This document shows positions 1-12,081 of a stretch of 64,000 nt of DNA, in pieces. The first letter of the stretch is position 1. Each line of letters begins with the position of its first letter. A program made the position numbers and the translations under genes. The stretch is from Siderastrea radians (lineage: Eukaryota; Cnidaria; Anthozoa; Scleractinia; Rhizangiidae): contig OZ024892.1 of assembly GCA_964017195.1 (NCBI GenBank), forward strand, positions 14,332,071 through 14,396,070. The letters are read 5' to 3'. The notes beneath the pieces were generated by a model. It was not told where the DNA came from. It worked only from the letters and a program-made list of their open reading frames with translations, and ran no database searches.

Positions 1-2062
1 GTAGTTTCGTAAAGATCGTGAAGAAACCTCAAACACTTAAAAGATTTAATCTGTCTACCTAGCTGTACGTGGTAACATACCTCATTTTCTCCTGAAAAGA
101 TTTCGATCGTGGTTTGGGTACCGGGCTAACAAAGTTGCATAAGCCTGCCGACAATTGAATGAATAAGTGCGTTACCTGTACCAGAATTTAATTAAAAACC
201 CTTTCAATTAAAAAAAAAAAACAAAACAAAACAAAAGAAATAAAACAAAAAACGAGACCATAGAAGTCGGGCTGCGACTTAAAAGATTTTAAATATGAAT
301 TGTTGTTAAGTCGGACACTCACAAAATCTTCGGTTCTCAAGCAGAGAAGAGAAGGGTTCTGTGTAGTTGTATACATACCAGCGAATACCGTCCAATGTGG
401 CTAGGGGTCTTAATAAGGTATTAAATAGTATCCTCTTAGTTTCAAAGATTTAGATAAAACGATCAAAAAGGATCCACCATGAGGTGGCATTTGGTACTAT
501 TTAATCATCTTTAATTAACTTTTACAAATTCCGTCAACCATTTCCAAGACAATTTTGAGTAACAGTTAAGCGCTTTGAAAAATTTAACCAGTTGGTCACT
601 TGAAATATATAGAATTGTTTAAACCTTATCTTTTCTCTTTTTGTTTCAGTTTTGCTTAGATATGTAGCTGATTTCTGCATTCAAGGTCTTCCATATCAGG
701 TATTGACATTTTCTCTTACCCTCTGATTAGTTCAGCACCAGTAACTACTTCCGCCCATTCTACTTGCACTTGGCTGTCACCCAGTAATATAAATAGTGAA
801 TAAGAATGGATTGACACTCTTACCTGTTAATAACGGAAAACATATAATAGATATGGAAAGCGGAATGAAATTGATCCTAACCTAATTTCCGTGAAGAAAT
901 AGGTCATGGGTATTCACTTCCTCAGTTATAACCTGAATGTCATTTTAACAGATTTAGACCGAAATAAATGGCGGTTTGATCAAAAGACCTAAAAATCGAA
1001 TTACGTAACTCGGTGCAAAGAAAACAGGTAGTTCGTGGGAACGAATGATGAAGAACTTTTTAGATTTGTTTAAAAACAATTATTTTCAACTAGTTTCTAA
1101 CGCTGCTGAACTCTGATACCACACAGTTTTCTAAACCAGAAAAGGCGGTTATAGGCTTCTGTTAAAGGACTTGAATGCATTGTCTTCCATCAGGTTTTGG
1201 GATTTTTGTCAATACCGCGTATTGTCGATCACGTGGAATTAATATTAATAAATCGCCCATTATTGAACAAAAAACGGTCCTCTTAATATCGAGATCTCCT
1301 CTTTTGCGTGGCAAGTATAATTTGGCTTCAGGTATGACTGCACTTTACTCTACCGGAACATTTTTTGTTTTGCTTTGTTTTTTTCACAATCCTTTACTAA
1401 CGTACAAAACGAAAGCATCAAATAAATATTGGGAAGGTTGAGACAGATGGCATGCGAGCCGAAAAACAATTTCAAACGTAGGCTGGATTTGAGTGATTAG
1501 ATGTTTGAGACTTCTACTAACAAGAATTGGTGGTTACTGATTACTGGTCGGGAAAAGAGCGAAGAAAAGGAAAGAGCAAAAAATAAAAAACAAAGGGCGA
1601 GAATGAGCGAAGAGACGGCTTACGCTCGGTACATGATCAGTTTATTGTCGCGCTTTTTCCCCTCTGTGGAGCCTGTTCACAGGCTATTTATCTTTATTCT
1701 TTTGACGCGATTGACTCATATCCCATTACAATAGGTACGTTGGTTATTCTTTTATTAACACGATTGACTCGTATCCCATTTAAATAGGTACGTTGGTACG
1801 ACGAAATGTAATTTTGATGAAAACGCTCTCTGAAATAAAAAGAAACGTTTGCTGAGGGTTTTGAACATACAATTATAAGATTCGTCAAAACAGAAACAAT
1901 ATAACTATCTGAACAATCAGTGTACCATTTTCCCTAAGGTAGTTAAGTGCGACGATTGAATTTTATTGCGGGACACAGTTATTCCAGGAAATGGAGTGTG
2001 TAACTTTGAGTTCGTGTACCTTAACGAAGAGATTGATTGGAATAATTGTTTAATGATATATA
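1..2062. other. gene-free flank
   Basis: No convincing exon or RNA gene was seen on either strand. The sequence is AT-rich with short A runs near 210-235 and a small two-unit tandem repeat at 1692-1796. Open frames here are at most about 90 codons and show no recognisable domain. Confidence 0.5.
1692..1796. repeat. two-unit ~53-bp tandem repeat
   Basis: Two adjacent diverged copies, each containing the core CGATTGACTC, then TATCCCATT and ending ATAGGTACGTTGG. No coding role is apparent. Confidence 0.8.
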
Positions 2063-2374
2063 TACACCTAATTGCAATAACATTGTCATACAAAAATGAA
2101 AAAAAGGTAAAAGAAAAAACCCAAATAGGAATAAATTAGGCACGCTAACTACATTCAGGGAATTGCTCTGACGATTGGTTAAGGCTCAAAAGGTCTTTTA
2201 GGTGGCCAATTTAACTTGTTTCAACTCATCTGATATCAAATTGAAGTATCACACCGTCGTCCATAAGTGCTTTGACATGTATGAAGATCTAATTAATGGC
2301 TAATTAATTCCTATTTGGCTTTTTTCTTTATTTTTTTCCTTTTTTGTATGACAACGTTATTGCAATTAGGTGTA
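2063..2374. mobile_element. MITE-like inverted repeat (~70-bp arms)
   Basis: The left arm starting TACACCTAATTGCAATAAC (2063) is matched in reverse complement by the right arm ending GTTATTGCAATTAGGTGTA (2374). Similarity continues inward through an A-rich tract to an AAATAGGAAT block, giving arms of roughly 70 bp around a ~170-bp centre. This is the form of a non-autonomous DNA transposon. No clear target-site duplication was found. Confidence 0.75.
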
Positions 2375-3831
2375 GACAGCCCCTTGATTGTAAGAAGTAT
2401 TTTATCAAAGAAATGTTTCTGCTGAAGTAGGAATCTTCAATCCATTTATCCCCCGCGATTCATTTTTTCACTGATTGCTCATGGGCAATCACCGGGTGAT
2501 TGCGCATGAGCGTCGTGTTAAAATAATTATTTATGATTATTGACAGTTGCGATTCAAACGCTCCTCTAAGTGAAATTATCTTTGTGAGCTTAAGCGACAA
2601 CAATTCGGATTTAAAGTTCGAGTATTACTTTGCCTTATTTCAAAACCTTGTGGCTAGTACGTGCCAAGATTTTACAAACAACTTGATTCTCCAATTAAAA
2701 TTCTGGTTTGGTAACTTATGTTTATTAAAAGATCCTTAGGATATTTTTTTCCGCAATGTTCACTGAGGTAAACAAGAGAATAAGAAAAAATATCTGTTCA
2801 ATAGAAACGTACGATGGCTAATATTTTATTAACTGTGTAATGTCTACGAGTGAAACCAAGAACAACAAAAAATAGCACCTACACGTGTACTACAAAAAGT
2901 CTTCAAGGATGGCTATATCGATGTCTTGGCTTTTTTAAAAGCAAAAGAAAAGTTTAACTTTTATTTAAGTTATGGCTACGCGCAGACCTTGTCTAAATCA
3001 TCAAAGATTGCATTCCTTCATATTTGTTATGCTGTTAAGGTTCCGCTATTGTATATGGGTACTTCTTAGTGCGTAGACAAACTTGGCTCGTACATAGACA
3101 AACTTGTTTACCGTCTGGCTTTCTTCTGCTTGTATAACTAAACAATTACAGATATACGTCACAAAAACTTACCTGAATTGTCCAAGATATGAAATCGCGG
3201 AAACAATGGCGGACAGAATGAATTCATTCCCATAGAGTACTGATTTTCAGATGTGCTTAAAGTTCTTAATTCCTCTCTCTGTTTTTGGATTAATAGATTT
3301 AGTTTAAGAAAGCGCTAAATATCTTTTCGTATTCAAAAATTTAATTTTGAGTGCACTCGATCAACTAGCTGGGTTAGTGGACAGAAATTTGTTAGTTTCC
3401 CCAAAATTCCGGCAGCATCGTGGCGAAAAAAAAAAACAAAAAACAAAACCAAACAAAAAACTAGTTGTTACTAATAACTTCAAGCTAGCTTTGCAGTTAA
3501 CTGTCCATATCTCTTGTCGATATTAACAGTTCTTTGTGGTCCACTAGTTCAGTTAAACATCCACATTTTAAACAAAACCATCAACAACATAAATGCACGT
3601 GCCATGATGGAGTTGCTTAAATTCCAGTTCTTTGGACGCCAGACTAAAATGCAGCATTAGTGGTCAAACGAAAACATTCACAAGTCACTTGTAGAGACAG
3701 AAAATGTAATGATACTCTTCCTGACGTGACAGTTATGATAGTATAACGAAGAAAAATCACGTGAAATTATAAAGAAAACAGCGTTTTAGAACTAGTGCAA
3801 ACTTATTGTTAATTGCACCGTAAACAGTCAC
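2375..3831. other. gene-free stretch
   Basis: Nothing recognisable: AT-rich, only short open frames, one A-rich tract near 3425-3460. Confidence 0.45.
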
Positions 3832-4036
3832 TGAGGCGTCAATTTTAATTAAAGTGAAACTGAATAAAGCAATAATTATCTTTTGTTTGAATCCTAGCTT
3901 TCCAACTGAAAGTGAATAGTTGATTAAAACTACACCTGTTTGAGTCGGCAAACGCGCCTTCCAGATTTGAGACGGAAACATATCAAAGACTGGTTCTTCT
4001 CAGTTTCTTTCACAACAACAGAAATCTCTCACTTTG
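3832..4036. repeat. diverged direct repeat, copy 1
   Basis: Starts TGAGGCGTCAA and contains TCTTTTGTTTGAATCC and CAACTGAAAGTGAATA. The same blocks in the same order recur at about 5135-5340, so this is an old direct duplication about 1.3 kb apart. No coding potential recognised. Confidence 0.7.
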
Positions 4037-5134
4037 CAAAGGAAAGGAAAATGTAAAATCATAACACTATGCCAGAAATCATCGCCGATAGGTAGTTTTT
4101 TAGTCCAGTCAGGGGTACCTAACGGGAAAATTTTAGCAAAATACTTGAAATACCATTTTCTACTTTCTTCGATTGTTTCGAAGCTTTTTAAAGGCATATT
4201 GGTGTAAGCTAACACAGGTTGATCGGTGCGGAGTTTTAAGCTGAAAATCTACGTAGGCCCCGGAAAATTTTAGGAAGCAGAATGCTATCTGCCGAATTTC
4301 CCAGCTGCTGTTGGCTTTCCGAAAATGCTACCTGGCCTTATTTTACACTCTAAACGATATGTTTGGCCCTCGGGAAACAATAGGAATTAATCAGTCCCCT
4401 TGTTACGAAAGTCTGAGGTGATGTTTCGCCAAGGAAATCTCTAGTTTTCACTGTTATTAAATCCGAATATCGCAGGCGATTTAGGCCTTCCGATCTGATA
4501 TTCCCCGAAACAAACCGTCGTATTGCCCTAAATCAACTTAAAAGAACTGCAATCCATTCTGTCCTTGCAGTCCTGCCCTTTATCCCCAAACTACTTTTTC
4601 TGTTTTGCTTTGTAGAAGCTTTTAATCTTTTTATTTGGTGGCATTTGGCAATACTATATGGCAATAAGGTCAGTGATCAGATTTTACGGAACATTTTTCC
4701 TGTAAATTTAGTCTGTCTTAGCATCTTGCCAGCAACATGTTGCTTTGTTTATCATCTTTTTACTCACAAAATTACTGCACTTTTCTTCCCTGTCGATTTT
4801 TTGCCGGATTTTATAGGCTTGTAATCTGTTTTGGAACCTACATTTCTGTTTTCATCAATTGAAAGTCTTTTGTCGTGTTCTGTTATTTGTTCCCTTACAC
4901 AACTTTAGCTTGCTTGCGATGGTTAGTATTCAAAATTTAAACAAGTTTCAACAACATTTTCAAAAATGACGTTTAGTTTTTCCATGTGTTTTATCATATA
5001 TCGCGAAACATTTTCCCGCGAAAATTTAAAACGCGCTTTTCCTTACTCAAACAAAACAAAAACATATATACGAGACTAACTGAATTCGGGTATAATTCGA
5101 ACGTTGTAGAAAAGCTTGGACCAGAGGGAGGTCT
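4037..5134. other. gene-free stretch between two direct repeats
   Basis: No gene seen. AT-rich sequence, some of which may be an eroded member of the repeat family that dominates 5500-9860. Confidence 0.4.
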
Positions 5135-5340
5135 TTGAGGCGTCAAGTTTGATGAAAGTTAAACCTTAATATAGATAATTAACTTTTGTTTGAATCCTTG
5201 CTTTTCAACTGAAAGTGAATACAGGTGGTTGTAGTGTATAAATTAAAACGACGCCGCTCTGAGTCGTCGGATGTGCCATCCAGCTTTGAGTCGGAGTCAT
5301 CAAGAACTAGTTCTATTTTTCTTCCAAAACAATAAAGATA
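5135..5340. repeat. diverged direct repeat, copy 2
   Basis: Partner of 3832-4036: shares TGAGGCGTCAA, CTTTTGTTTGAATCC and CAACTGAAAGTGAATA, with an extra ~25-bp insertion after the last block. Confidence 0.7.
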
Positions 5341-5899
5341 CCGCAGATAACACGTAAAATCGTAACATTTATCAGAGGACTTTCGTGCTCAGTTATAATT
5401 AGTCTCTACAACCACTTTTCAATTTCGTAAAAACATGAGGGCAGCATAACATTTACCTCGTTTGGCAAGCTTAGTGTTACTTTGTAGTTCAGTTCCATCC
5501 GCGAAACAAAATGAATGAAGGTAATTCATTACAATACCAAGTCCACATTTTGTTCATTCTCTGTATCAACTTGTTGCTTTATTTTGTTTCACTCACGATT
5601 GTCGAGTTACTTTCTATTCTTTACCTCGCTAACGTGGTTACGTTACTTCTTAATTTTTTTTTTTTAATTTACTTTTTCTGGTCCTATAAGTTTTAACAAC
5701 TCTTTTAAGACAGTCAGTCAAGGACACTGTGCGCTGTCTCTTTACTTCAGGAACATTGTTGCTGGTACATTTTAGGTTAATTGATCATTTTACGCGTTTT
5801 CCGTCGTTCCGTTATGGCTGTTGTTGATTTGCCATGGTAAACTGATTCCAAATAAGCACAGGCTTTGGGAGTTTGAAGAATAACGTTTACCTTAAGCGT

Positions 5900-7661
5900 G
5901 ATTATCATATGACTTGAAATTTTGTTCTAGCGAATCTGTGAAACACGCTTTTCGTTGCTCATATTGGCTTCGCATCCTTCAGAGTTAGGTTTGCACTCTC
6001 TTCCTTCGTGTTAAGCATATGTCCCCGATGTTTCGTTTATTTTCCTTGTTTAGCCCACGCAACTTTTTGCTTTGTTTTGCTTCAATCAAAGTTGTCGAGT
6101 TTCTCTTCCATTCTTTTAATCTCTATGTCTACTTTTCCCCCTCCTAATAATGTAATTTTTTTCCCTTCTTTTGCTACGTTGTACGTTATTTCTGTTGAAT
6201 CCAGACTTCTCGTAGCTTAAATTAATTTATTTACTTGCGGCCAGTCCAATGTATTGTCTTCAGTATCATATAATAATAAGTTTGTTATCATATAATAATA
6301 AGTTTGTTATTTTTGTTGTCTTGAGCTCCCTGTAAAAGTTTATTTAACTCGTAATCATCAGTCTTGACGGATTCTCACAGTTAATTCCATTTTTTTTTTT
6401 TGCTGGTGTGTACTTTAAATTTGTTATGTAGCCCACATTTAAGCTTAATTGATCATTTTCAGTTTTCGCTGTAACAACCGTGGTTTGCCGTGGTAAATAT
6501 TCCAAATTTACTTCACGCGTTCGTGATATTTTGACGAATAACGTTTAACTTTGGGGTGATTATCGTACGTCGTGAGTTTTTGTTGTAGCAAAGCTTTGAA
6601 ACACGCTTTTTGTAGGTCCGTTTGCTCCTCATCCTTCAGAGTTACGTTTGCGCTCTCTTCCTTCGTGTTAAGCGCGTGTCCCCCGGTGCTTGTTTATTTT
6701 CCCTGTTCAGCCCACGCAACTTTTTGCACTGTTTTGCTTCGCTCAAGATTGTCGAGTTGCTCTTCCATTCTTTATCTCTTTATCTCTTCTTTTCTCCCTC
6801 CTAATACTATAATTTTTAATTCTTTCCTTCTTTTGCTACTTTCTAAGTAATTTCTGTTATTTATATTATTTTATTATGTATTTTCTCTCAGTAGACGTAT
6901 CCGCCCAGATTACTTGTAGCTTAGACTAGCTTAGTTGCTTTAGGACCAGTCCAGTGTATTATCTTCTGTATATAATAAATAGGTTTGTCATTTTTGTTGT
7001 CTCGATTTTATTTACCTCTTAATCACCAGCCTTTACGGATTCTCACAGTTAATTTTTTTGCTGGTGTTTACTTTAAATTATATGCATTTAACCCGGCTTA
7101 TTTAATCATTTCCAGTTTTTGCTGAAAAACCCTGGTTTTTCAAAGTGCCGAAATCGCGCTTTTCCGCCTATTGTTATCAATAATAAAAGCATCGAAGTCG
7201 TCCCGCATGCCAAATTACTTGGCCTGACCATTTGTAGCGATCTCAAATGGAATACACATGTTTTGAAGCAGTCAGGAAGGCGGCCTCAAGGCATTACTTT
7301 AAGGCAGCTCAAGTGCGCAAACGCAGATCCCGTTGAGCTTTTATGTTTCTACGTCACCTGTATCCGACCGGTGACGTAATACGCTTGTCAGGTTTTCCAT
7401 AATGGGTTGCCAGTTTGTTTGTCAAATGAATTAGAGAGACTTCAAAGGCGCCACTACGGATAATTTATCCGGACTTAGGCTCTGCAGAAAGCGCGCCTTG
7501 CTACCCTCTACACAAGAAGGCAAGAAGTAACAGAGCGCCTATTTAATGCGATTATTGAAAATAGTGACACAAACTTCATAGCCTGTTGCCTGCACGCAAT
7601 AGCTGTCCCAGGTCTTAAAAACGCACACATATGTTCTCTACGCTAGTGTGTAAGACAAACA
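5900..7661. repeat. 1762-bp tandem duplication, unit 1
   Basis: Every position I compared matches 7662-9423 at an offset of exactly 1762 bp; the one difference noticed is A at 6199 versus G at 7961. The junctions share a 4-bp GATT (5900, 7662, 9424), which fits unequal exchange or replication slippage at microhomology. Confidence 0.95.
7119..7640 (+). pseudogene. non-LTR (LINE) reverse transcriptase fragment, dead copy 1
   Basis: Translation on the plus strand gives a piece ending in the conserved part of LINE reverse transcriptases: VVPHAKLLGLTICSDLKWNT fits the family pattern hLGv.i...L.W..H. After a stop near 7380 the frame continues with VFHNGLPVCLSNELERLQRR, and later LYTRRQEVTERLFNAIIENS, typical of the segment just after the palm in jockey/CR1-like elements. 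In-frame stops and the absence of the catalytic palm and of an endonuclease mark it as a truncated pseudogene. The clade cannot be fixed from this fragment. Confidence 0.85.
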
Positions 7662-9423
7662 GATTATCATATGACTTGAAATTTTGTTCTAGCGAATCTG
7701 TGAAACACGCTTTTCGTTGCTCATATTGGCTTCGCATCCTTCAGAGTTAGGTTTGCACTCTCTTCCTTCGTGTTAAGCATATGTCCCCGATGTTTCGTTT
7801 ATTTTCCTTGTTTAGCCCACGCAACTTTTTGCTTTGTTTTGCTTCAATCAAAGTTGTCGAGTTTCTCTTCCATTCTTTTAATCTCTATGTCTACTTTTCC
7901 CCCTCCTAATAATGTAATTTTTTTCCCTTCTTTTGCTACGTTGTACGTTATTTCTGTTGAGTCCAGACTTCTCGTAGCTTAAATTAATTTATTTACTTGC
8001 GGCCAGTCCAATGTATTGTCTTCAGTATCATATAATAATAAGTTTGTTATCATATAATAATAAGTTTGTTATTTTTGTTGTCTTGAGCTCCCTGTAAAAG
8101 TTTATTTAACTCGTAATCATCAGTCTTGACGGATTCTCACAGTTAATTCCATTTTTTTTTTTTGCTGGTGTGTACTTTAAATTTGTTATGTAGCCCACAT
8201 TTAAGCTTAATTGATCATTTTCAGTTTTCGCTGTAACAACCGTGGTTTGCCGTGGTAAATATTCCAAATTTACTTCACGCGTTCGTGATATTTTGACGAA
8301 TAACGTTTAACTTTGGGGTGATTATCGTACGTCGTGAGTTTTTGTTGTAGCAAAGCTTTGAAACACGCTTTTTGTAGGTCCGTTTGCTCCTCATCCTTCA
8401 GAGTTACGTTTGCGCTCTCTTCCTTCGTGTTAAGCGCGTGTCCCCCGGTGCTTGTTTATTTTCCCTGTTCAGCCCACGCAACTTTTTGCACTGTTTTGCT
8501 TCGCTCAAGATTGTCGAGTTGCTCTTCCATTCTTTATCTCTTTATCTCTTCTTTTCTCCCTCCTAATACTATAATTTTTAATTCTTTCCTTCTTTTGCTA
8601 CTTTCTAAGTAATTTCTGTTATTTATATTATTTTATTATGTATTTTCTCTCAGTAGACGTATCCGCCCAGATTACTTGTAGCTTAGACTAGCTTAGTTGC
8701 TTTAGGACCAGTCCAGTGTATTATCTTCTGTATATAATAAATAGGTTTGTCATTTTTGTTGTCTCGATTTTATTTACCTCTTAATCACCAGCCTTTACGG
8801 ATTCTCACAGTTAATTTTTTTGCTGGTGTTTACTTTAAATTATATGCATTTAACCCGGCTTATTTAATCATTTCCAGTTTTTGCTGAAAAACCCTGGTTT
8901 TTCAAAGTGCCGAAATCGCGCTTTTCCGCCTATTGTTATCAATAATAAAAGCATCGAAGTCGTCCCGCATGCCAAATTACTTGGCCTGACCATTTGTAGC
9001 GATCTCAAATGGAATACACATGTTTTGAAGCAGTCAGGAAGGCGGCCTCAAGGCATTACTTTAAGGCAGCTCAAGTGCGCAAACGCAGATCCCGTTGAGC
9101 TTTTATGTTTCTACGTCACCTGTATCCGACCGGTGACGTAATACGCTTGTCAGGTTTTCCATAATGGGTTGCCAGTTTGTTTGTCAAATGAATTAGAGAG
9201 ACTTCAAAGGCGCCACTACGGATAATTTATCCGGACTTAGGCTCTGCAGAAAGCGCGCCTTGCTACCCTCTACACAAGAAGGCAAGAAGTAACAGAGCGC
9301 CTATTTAATGCGATTATTGAAAATAGTGACACAAACTTCATAGCCTGTTGCCTGCACGCAATAGCTGTCCCAGGTCTTAAAAACGCACACATATGTTCTC
9401 TACGCTAGTGTGTAAGACAAACA
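7662..9423. repeat. 1762-bp tandem duplication, unit 2
   Basis: Second copy of 5900-7661, directly abutting it. The sequence diverges from the repeat immediately after GATT at 9424. It includes a second copy of the reverse transcriptase fragment. Confidence 0.95.
8881..9402 (+). pseudogene. non-LTR (LINE) reverse transcriptase fragment, dead copy 2
   Basis: Copy of 7119-7640 created by the 1762-bp tandem duplication, with the same stops, so it was already dead when duplicated. Confidence 0.85.
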
Positions 9424-10009
9424 GATTCTAAAGTGGTTTTATCATGTTCAACGCCATGAACACTGCTTTGTAATGTACCTAGTTCGGCTACAGTTGGCTC
9501 CCTTATCTTATAAGGGTTAAAATTTATTAGTCTGTGGTTTAGCTATACTTGTGTTAACAAATTTGTAAAATTATCCGTAATTCAGCCTATTGGCTGCCAA
9601 GGGTGTATAAAACTATCTATCATAAATGTTCCAAATTTACCACATGCTGTCGTAAGATTTTGAAGAATAACGTTTACCTTTGGCGCGGTTTTCGTATGTC
9701 GTGGTTTTTTTTTTCTAGCGAAGCTTGGAAACACGCATGTCGTTACTCAGATTGGCTTGTCATTCTTTAGTTAGGTTTGCGTTCTCTTCCTTTGTTTAAA
9801 GCACATGTTCCCTGATGCCTGTCTTATTTTCAATGTTCAGCCCACACAAATGATCATCAATTTTGTTGTATATCGAATTCTGAGTTAAATTAACAAGAAA
9901 AGTTGACACGCCCAATCTTTCTTAATCTTTCTGATGAAACGCGTATTACAAAAAAAAATGCCATGCCATGTAGGACACTTTCTGAAAAAGTAACCACGTG
10001 GCTTTGGCA

Positions 10010-10072
10010 TGGGGAGGGGAGGGGAGGGGAGGGAAGGGGAGAAGAGGGGAAGGGAGAGAAGAAGAGGGGAGA
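10010..10072. repeat. purine-only GGGGA tract
   Basis: A run of GGGGA repeats grading into GAAGAGGGGA on the plus strand, with no pyrimidine for about 60 bases. Such tracts can form triplex or G-quadruplex structures; that is inference from composition. It is followed to about 10165 by a degenerate GAATA/GAATG pentanucleotide repeat. Confidence 0.9.
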
Positions 10073-10469
10073 CAAACCAGAATAGAAATGAATGGAGTAG
10101 AGTAGATAGAATAGAATTGAATAGGATACGTGGAAAGAAATAAAATGGAATCGAATGGAATCAACTGCAAAGGAATACAACATGGTGATTACCAACTTTT
10201 TATAAACGTGTACATAGTGGCTTTGGTTTTGCATAGTTTTATACGCTCTATAAAAAAAAATCGATCTTCTCTCTGAACCCATGCATCAGAAGTAAAGCTG
10301 AAACCAATGAAGACTTTCTTACACGTGTTTCCCCGCGCTTGACGCTATCCTCATGTATGTATTTCTTTTGAAGTCTGATTGCTTCACTGTTGTCTGCCCC
10401 TGTTACGTTTCGTCAATCATTAATCTGGTTTTTGTTTCAAGTCACACCGCTGTGTATGATAACACTTCA

Positions 10470-10516
10470 ATAATAATAATAATAATAATAATAACAACAA
10501 TAATAATAATAACAAC
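10470..10516. repeat. (TAA)n microsatellite
   Basis: TAA repeats interrupted by AACAAC. Confidence 0.95.
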
Positions 10517-10847
10517 TTGGTTTTAGTTTTGGTGTTAATTTTACGGTACTCGATTGAGAAGTACTCTCTATGATAATTTAATACATAATAGTACATAACA
10601 GCCATAAAACTCATCTAACCAATAAAATACATAATTGAGGAACAATTAATCTGTGCAGTAACTAAATAGATATAAATTAAAACCCAACTTTGCTATAAAA
10701 TAAATACAGTGAATGCTTAGTATGTATTTGACAAAGCTTATATGACTCACAGTACTGCTGAAAAGTATTCATCAGAATGGTCACACTCAAAGATTAAAAG
10801 GTTATAACCACGTTACAACTCAAGGTTTGTCTCTGTCAGGAAAACAG

Positions 10848-11059
10848 TTGACCCTTTAAGCCCAAACAGTGACGAAAACGAAATTTCTTTTATATTATCT
10901 CTACTTGTTCAACCAATCAAGTAATGAGAATAAAGGAAGTGATCACCAAGGGTAAGATGTCTTGATATTTAGACAAATTCTCCTTACTAGTTCCATAAGA
11001 AATGTATGGAGAACAATAAGGAGATTAGGCATTTTTGTATCAGGGCGTAAAGGGTTAAC
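10848..11059. mobile_element. ~212-bp MITE, copy 1
   Basis: Ends GTTGACCCTTTAAGCCC and GGGCGTAAAGGGTTAAC are imperfect inverted repeats. Inside is GTGATCACCAA and ATTTAGACAAATTCTCCTT, shared with the related element at 37760-37975. No open frame is needed or seen. Confidence 0.8.
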
Positions 11060-12081
11060 TAGTAATGCAATTGACAAATGGCCTGCTGTTTCAAATGTAA
11101 ACTAATTGTGTCAGCTCTGACAAACAGTTACCTTGATAGCCTTACTGAAGATTAACCAACAGGTAAAACAGAAGACGTAAGAGAGCGTGAACAATTTATC
11201 TGGAGGGGGGCTTTGTGGATTTTGAGGGGCCTTGAATTTTTTGACAGAAGGTTTCGGAGAAGGCTTTTGAAAATTGCCCAGAGATGAAGACAAGATGCAA
11301 GAGGAGGAGGGGGGCAGGGGTATATATAAAATTTCAGTTTACCAAAAAACTATCAGCTTGTACTATAGTGGCAACTGGACAGTATCATGAATCTGTGAAA
11401 TAAAATCACTTGATATACCATTGTCCGTTTTTTTTAACAATCCTTTCAATGAAAACGAAGCAGATACAAGAGCTCAAATTGATAGTCACTCAGTGTCTCA
11501 GCACCTTGGCTGTTCTGCCTTATTAAGCTTTTTCACAAAACGTTTTGATCATCGATGCTAGACATGTTGGAGCTGACCAGTGTTATCCTTTTCATTTTTC
11601 CTTACTATGAAAGGATCTGTGGAAATAAAGTTTATTGCTTAATCAAATTAATGATGAAAATATCATAACTTGTGAAAAGTGAGATGAAAAATTAAAGTTG
11701 TATCTGCTATTTCAGAGGAAGTCGTTAAATTGTGGGGAAAAGCGGGTTTTTAACAATTTGCCTTTGTTTTCGTGTTAGCACATGAGGATGGGAGGGGGGG
11801 GCTAGAAGAATTTACTGAGAATAACAGGGATATACTCCAAAAAATGCAACAAAAACATTTGAAAATCACCGTGCCTATACCCCCCCCCCCCCCCCGACTA
11901 AATAAATTATGAACGCTCCCTAACAAACGAATCTTTCACCAATGTCTCTTACGGTTATCAGTTATCAATCTTGAGAGAGGGATTTGGGTATCCAAAAACA
12001 AACAAACAAAATGACAGCTACAGTTTTCTTTTAACCGTAGTGCTCGCCTGGTGAACAACCTTTCTTCTCTATCATGCAGTG
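11060..12081. other. gene-free stretch, probable 3' flank of the HNMT-like gene
   Basis: No exon seen. It contains a run of about 16 C at 11880-11895. On the minus strand an AATAAA occurs near 11625-11630, which could serve the HNMT-like transcript, but no transcript evidence is visible. Confidence 0.4.

Larger units (their letters stand above)
5500..9860. repeat. block of diverged ~0.66-kb repeat units
   Basis: A recurring segment contains, in order, GAATAACGTTTA, GAAACACGC, CTCTTCCTTCGTGTTAAGC, CCCACGCAACTTTTTGC and TTGTCGAGTT.CTTTCCATTCTTT. It is seen around 5900-6230, 6557-6860, twice more in the recent duplicate (7662-9423), and as remnants at 5500-5640 and 9640-9850. The spacing of about 657 bp inside the 1762-bp unit suggests an older tandem duplication beneath the recent one. 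It carries no conserved reading frame and is probably noncoding repeat DNA. Confidence 0.75.

Noticed and set aside
9890..10282. 130-codon frame on the minus strand
   Set aside because: Its middle is a translation of the GGGGA tract and pentanucleotide repeat; the low-complexity composition explains the open frame.
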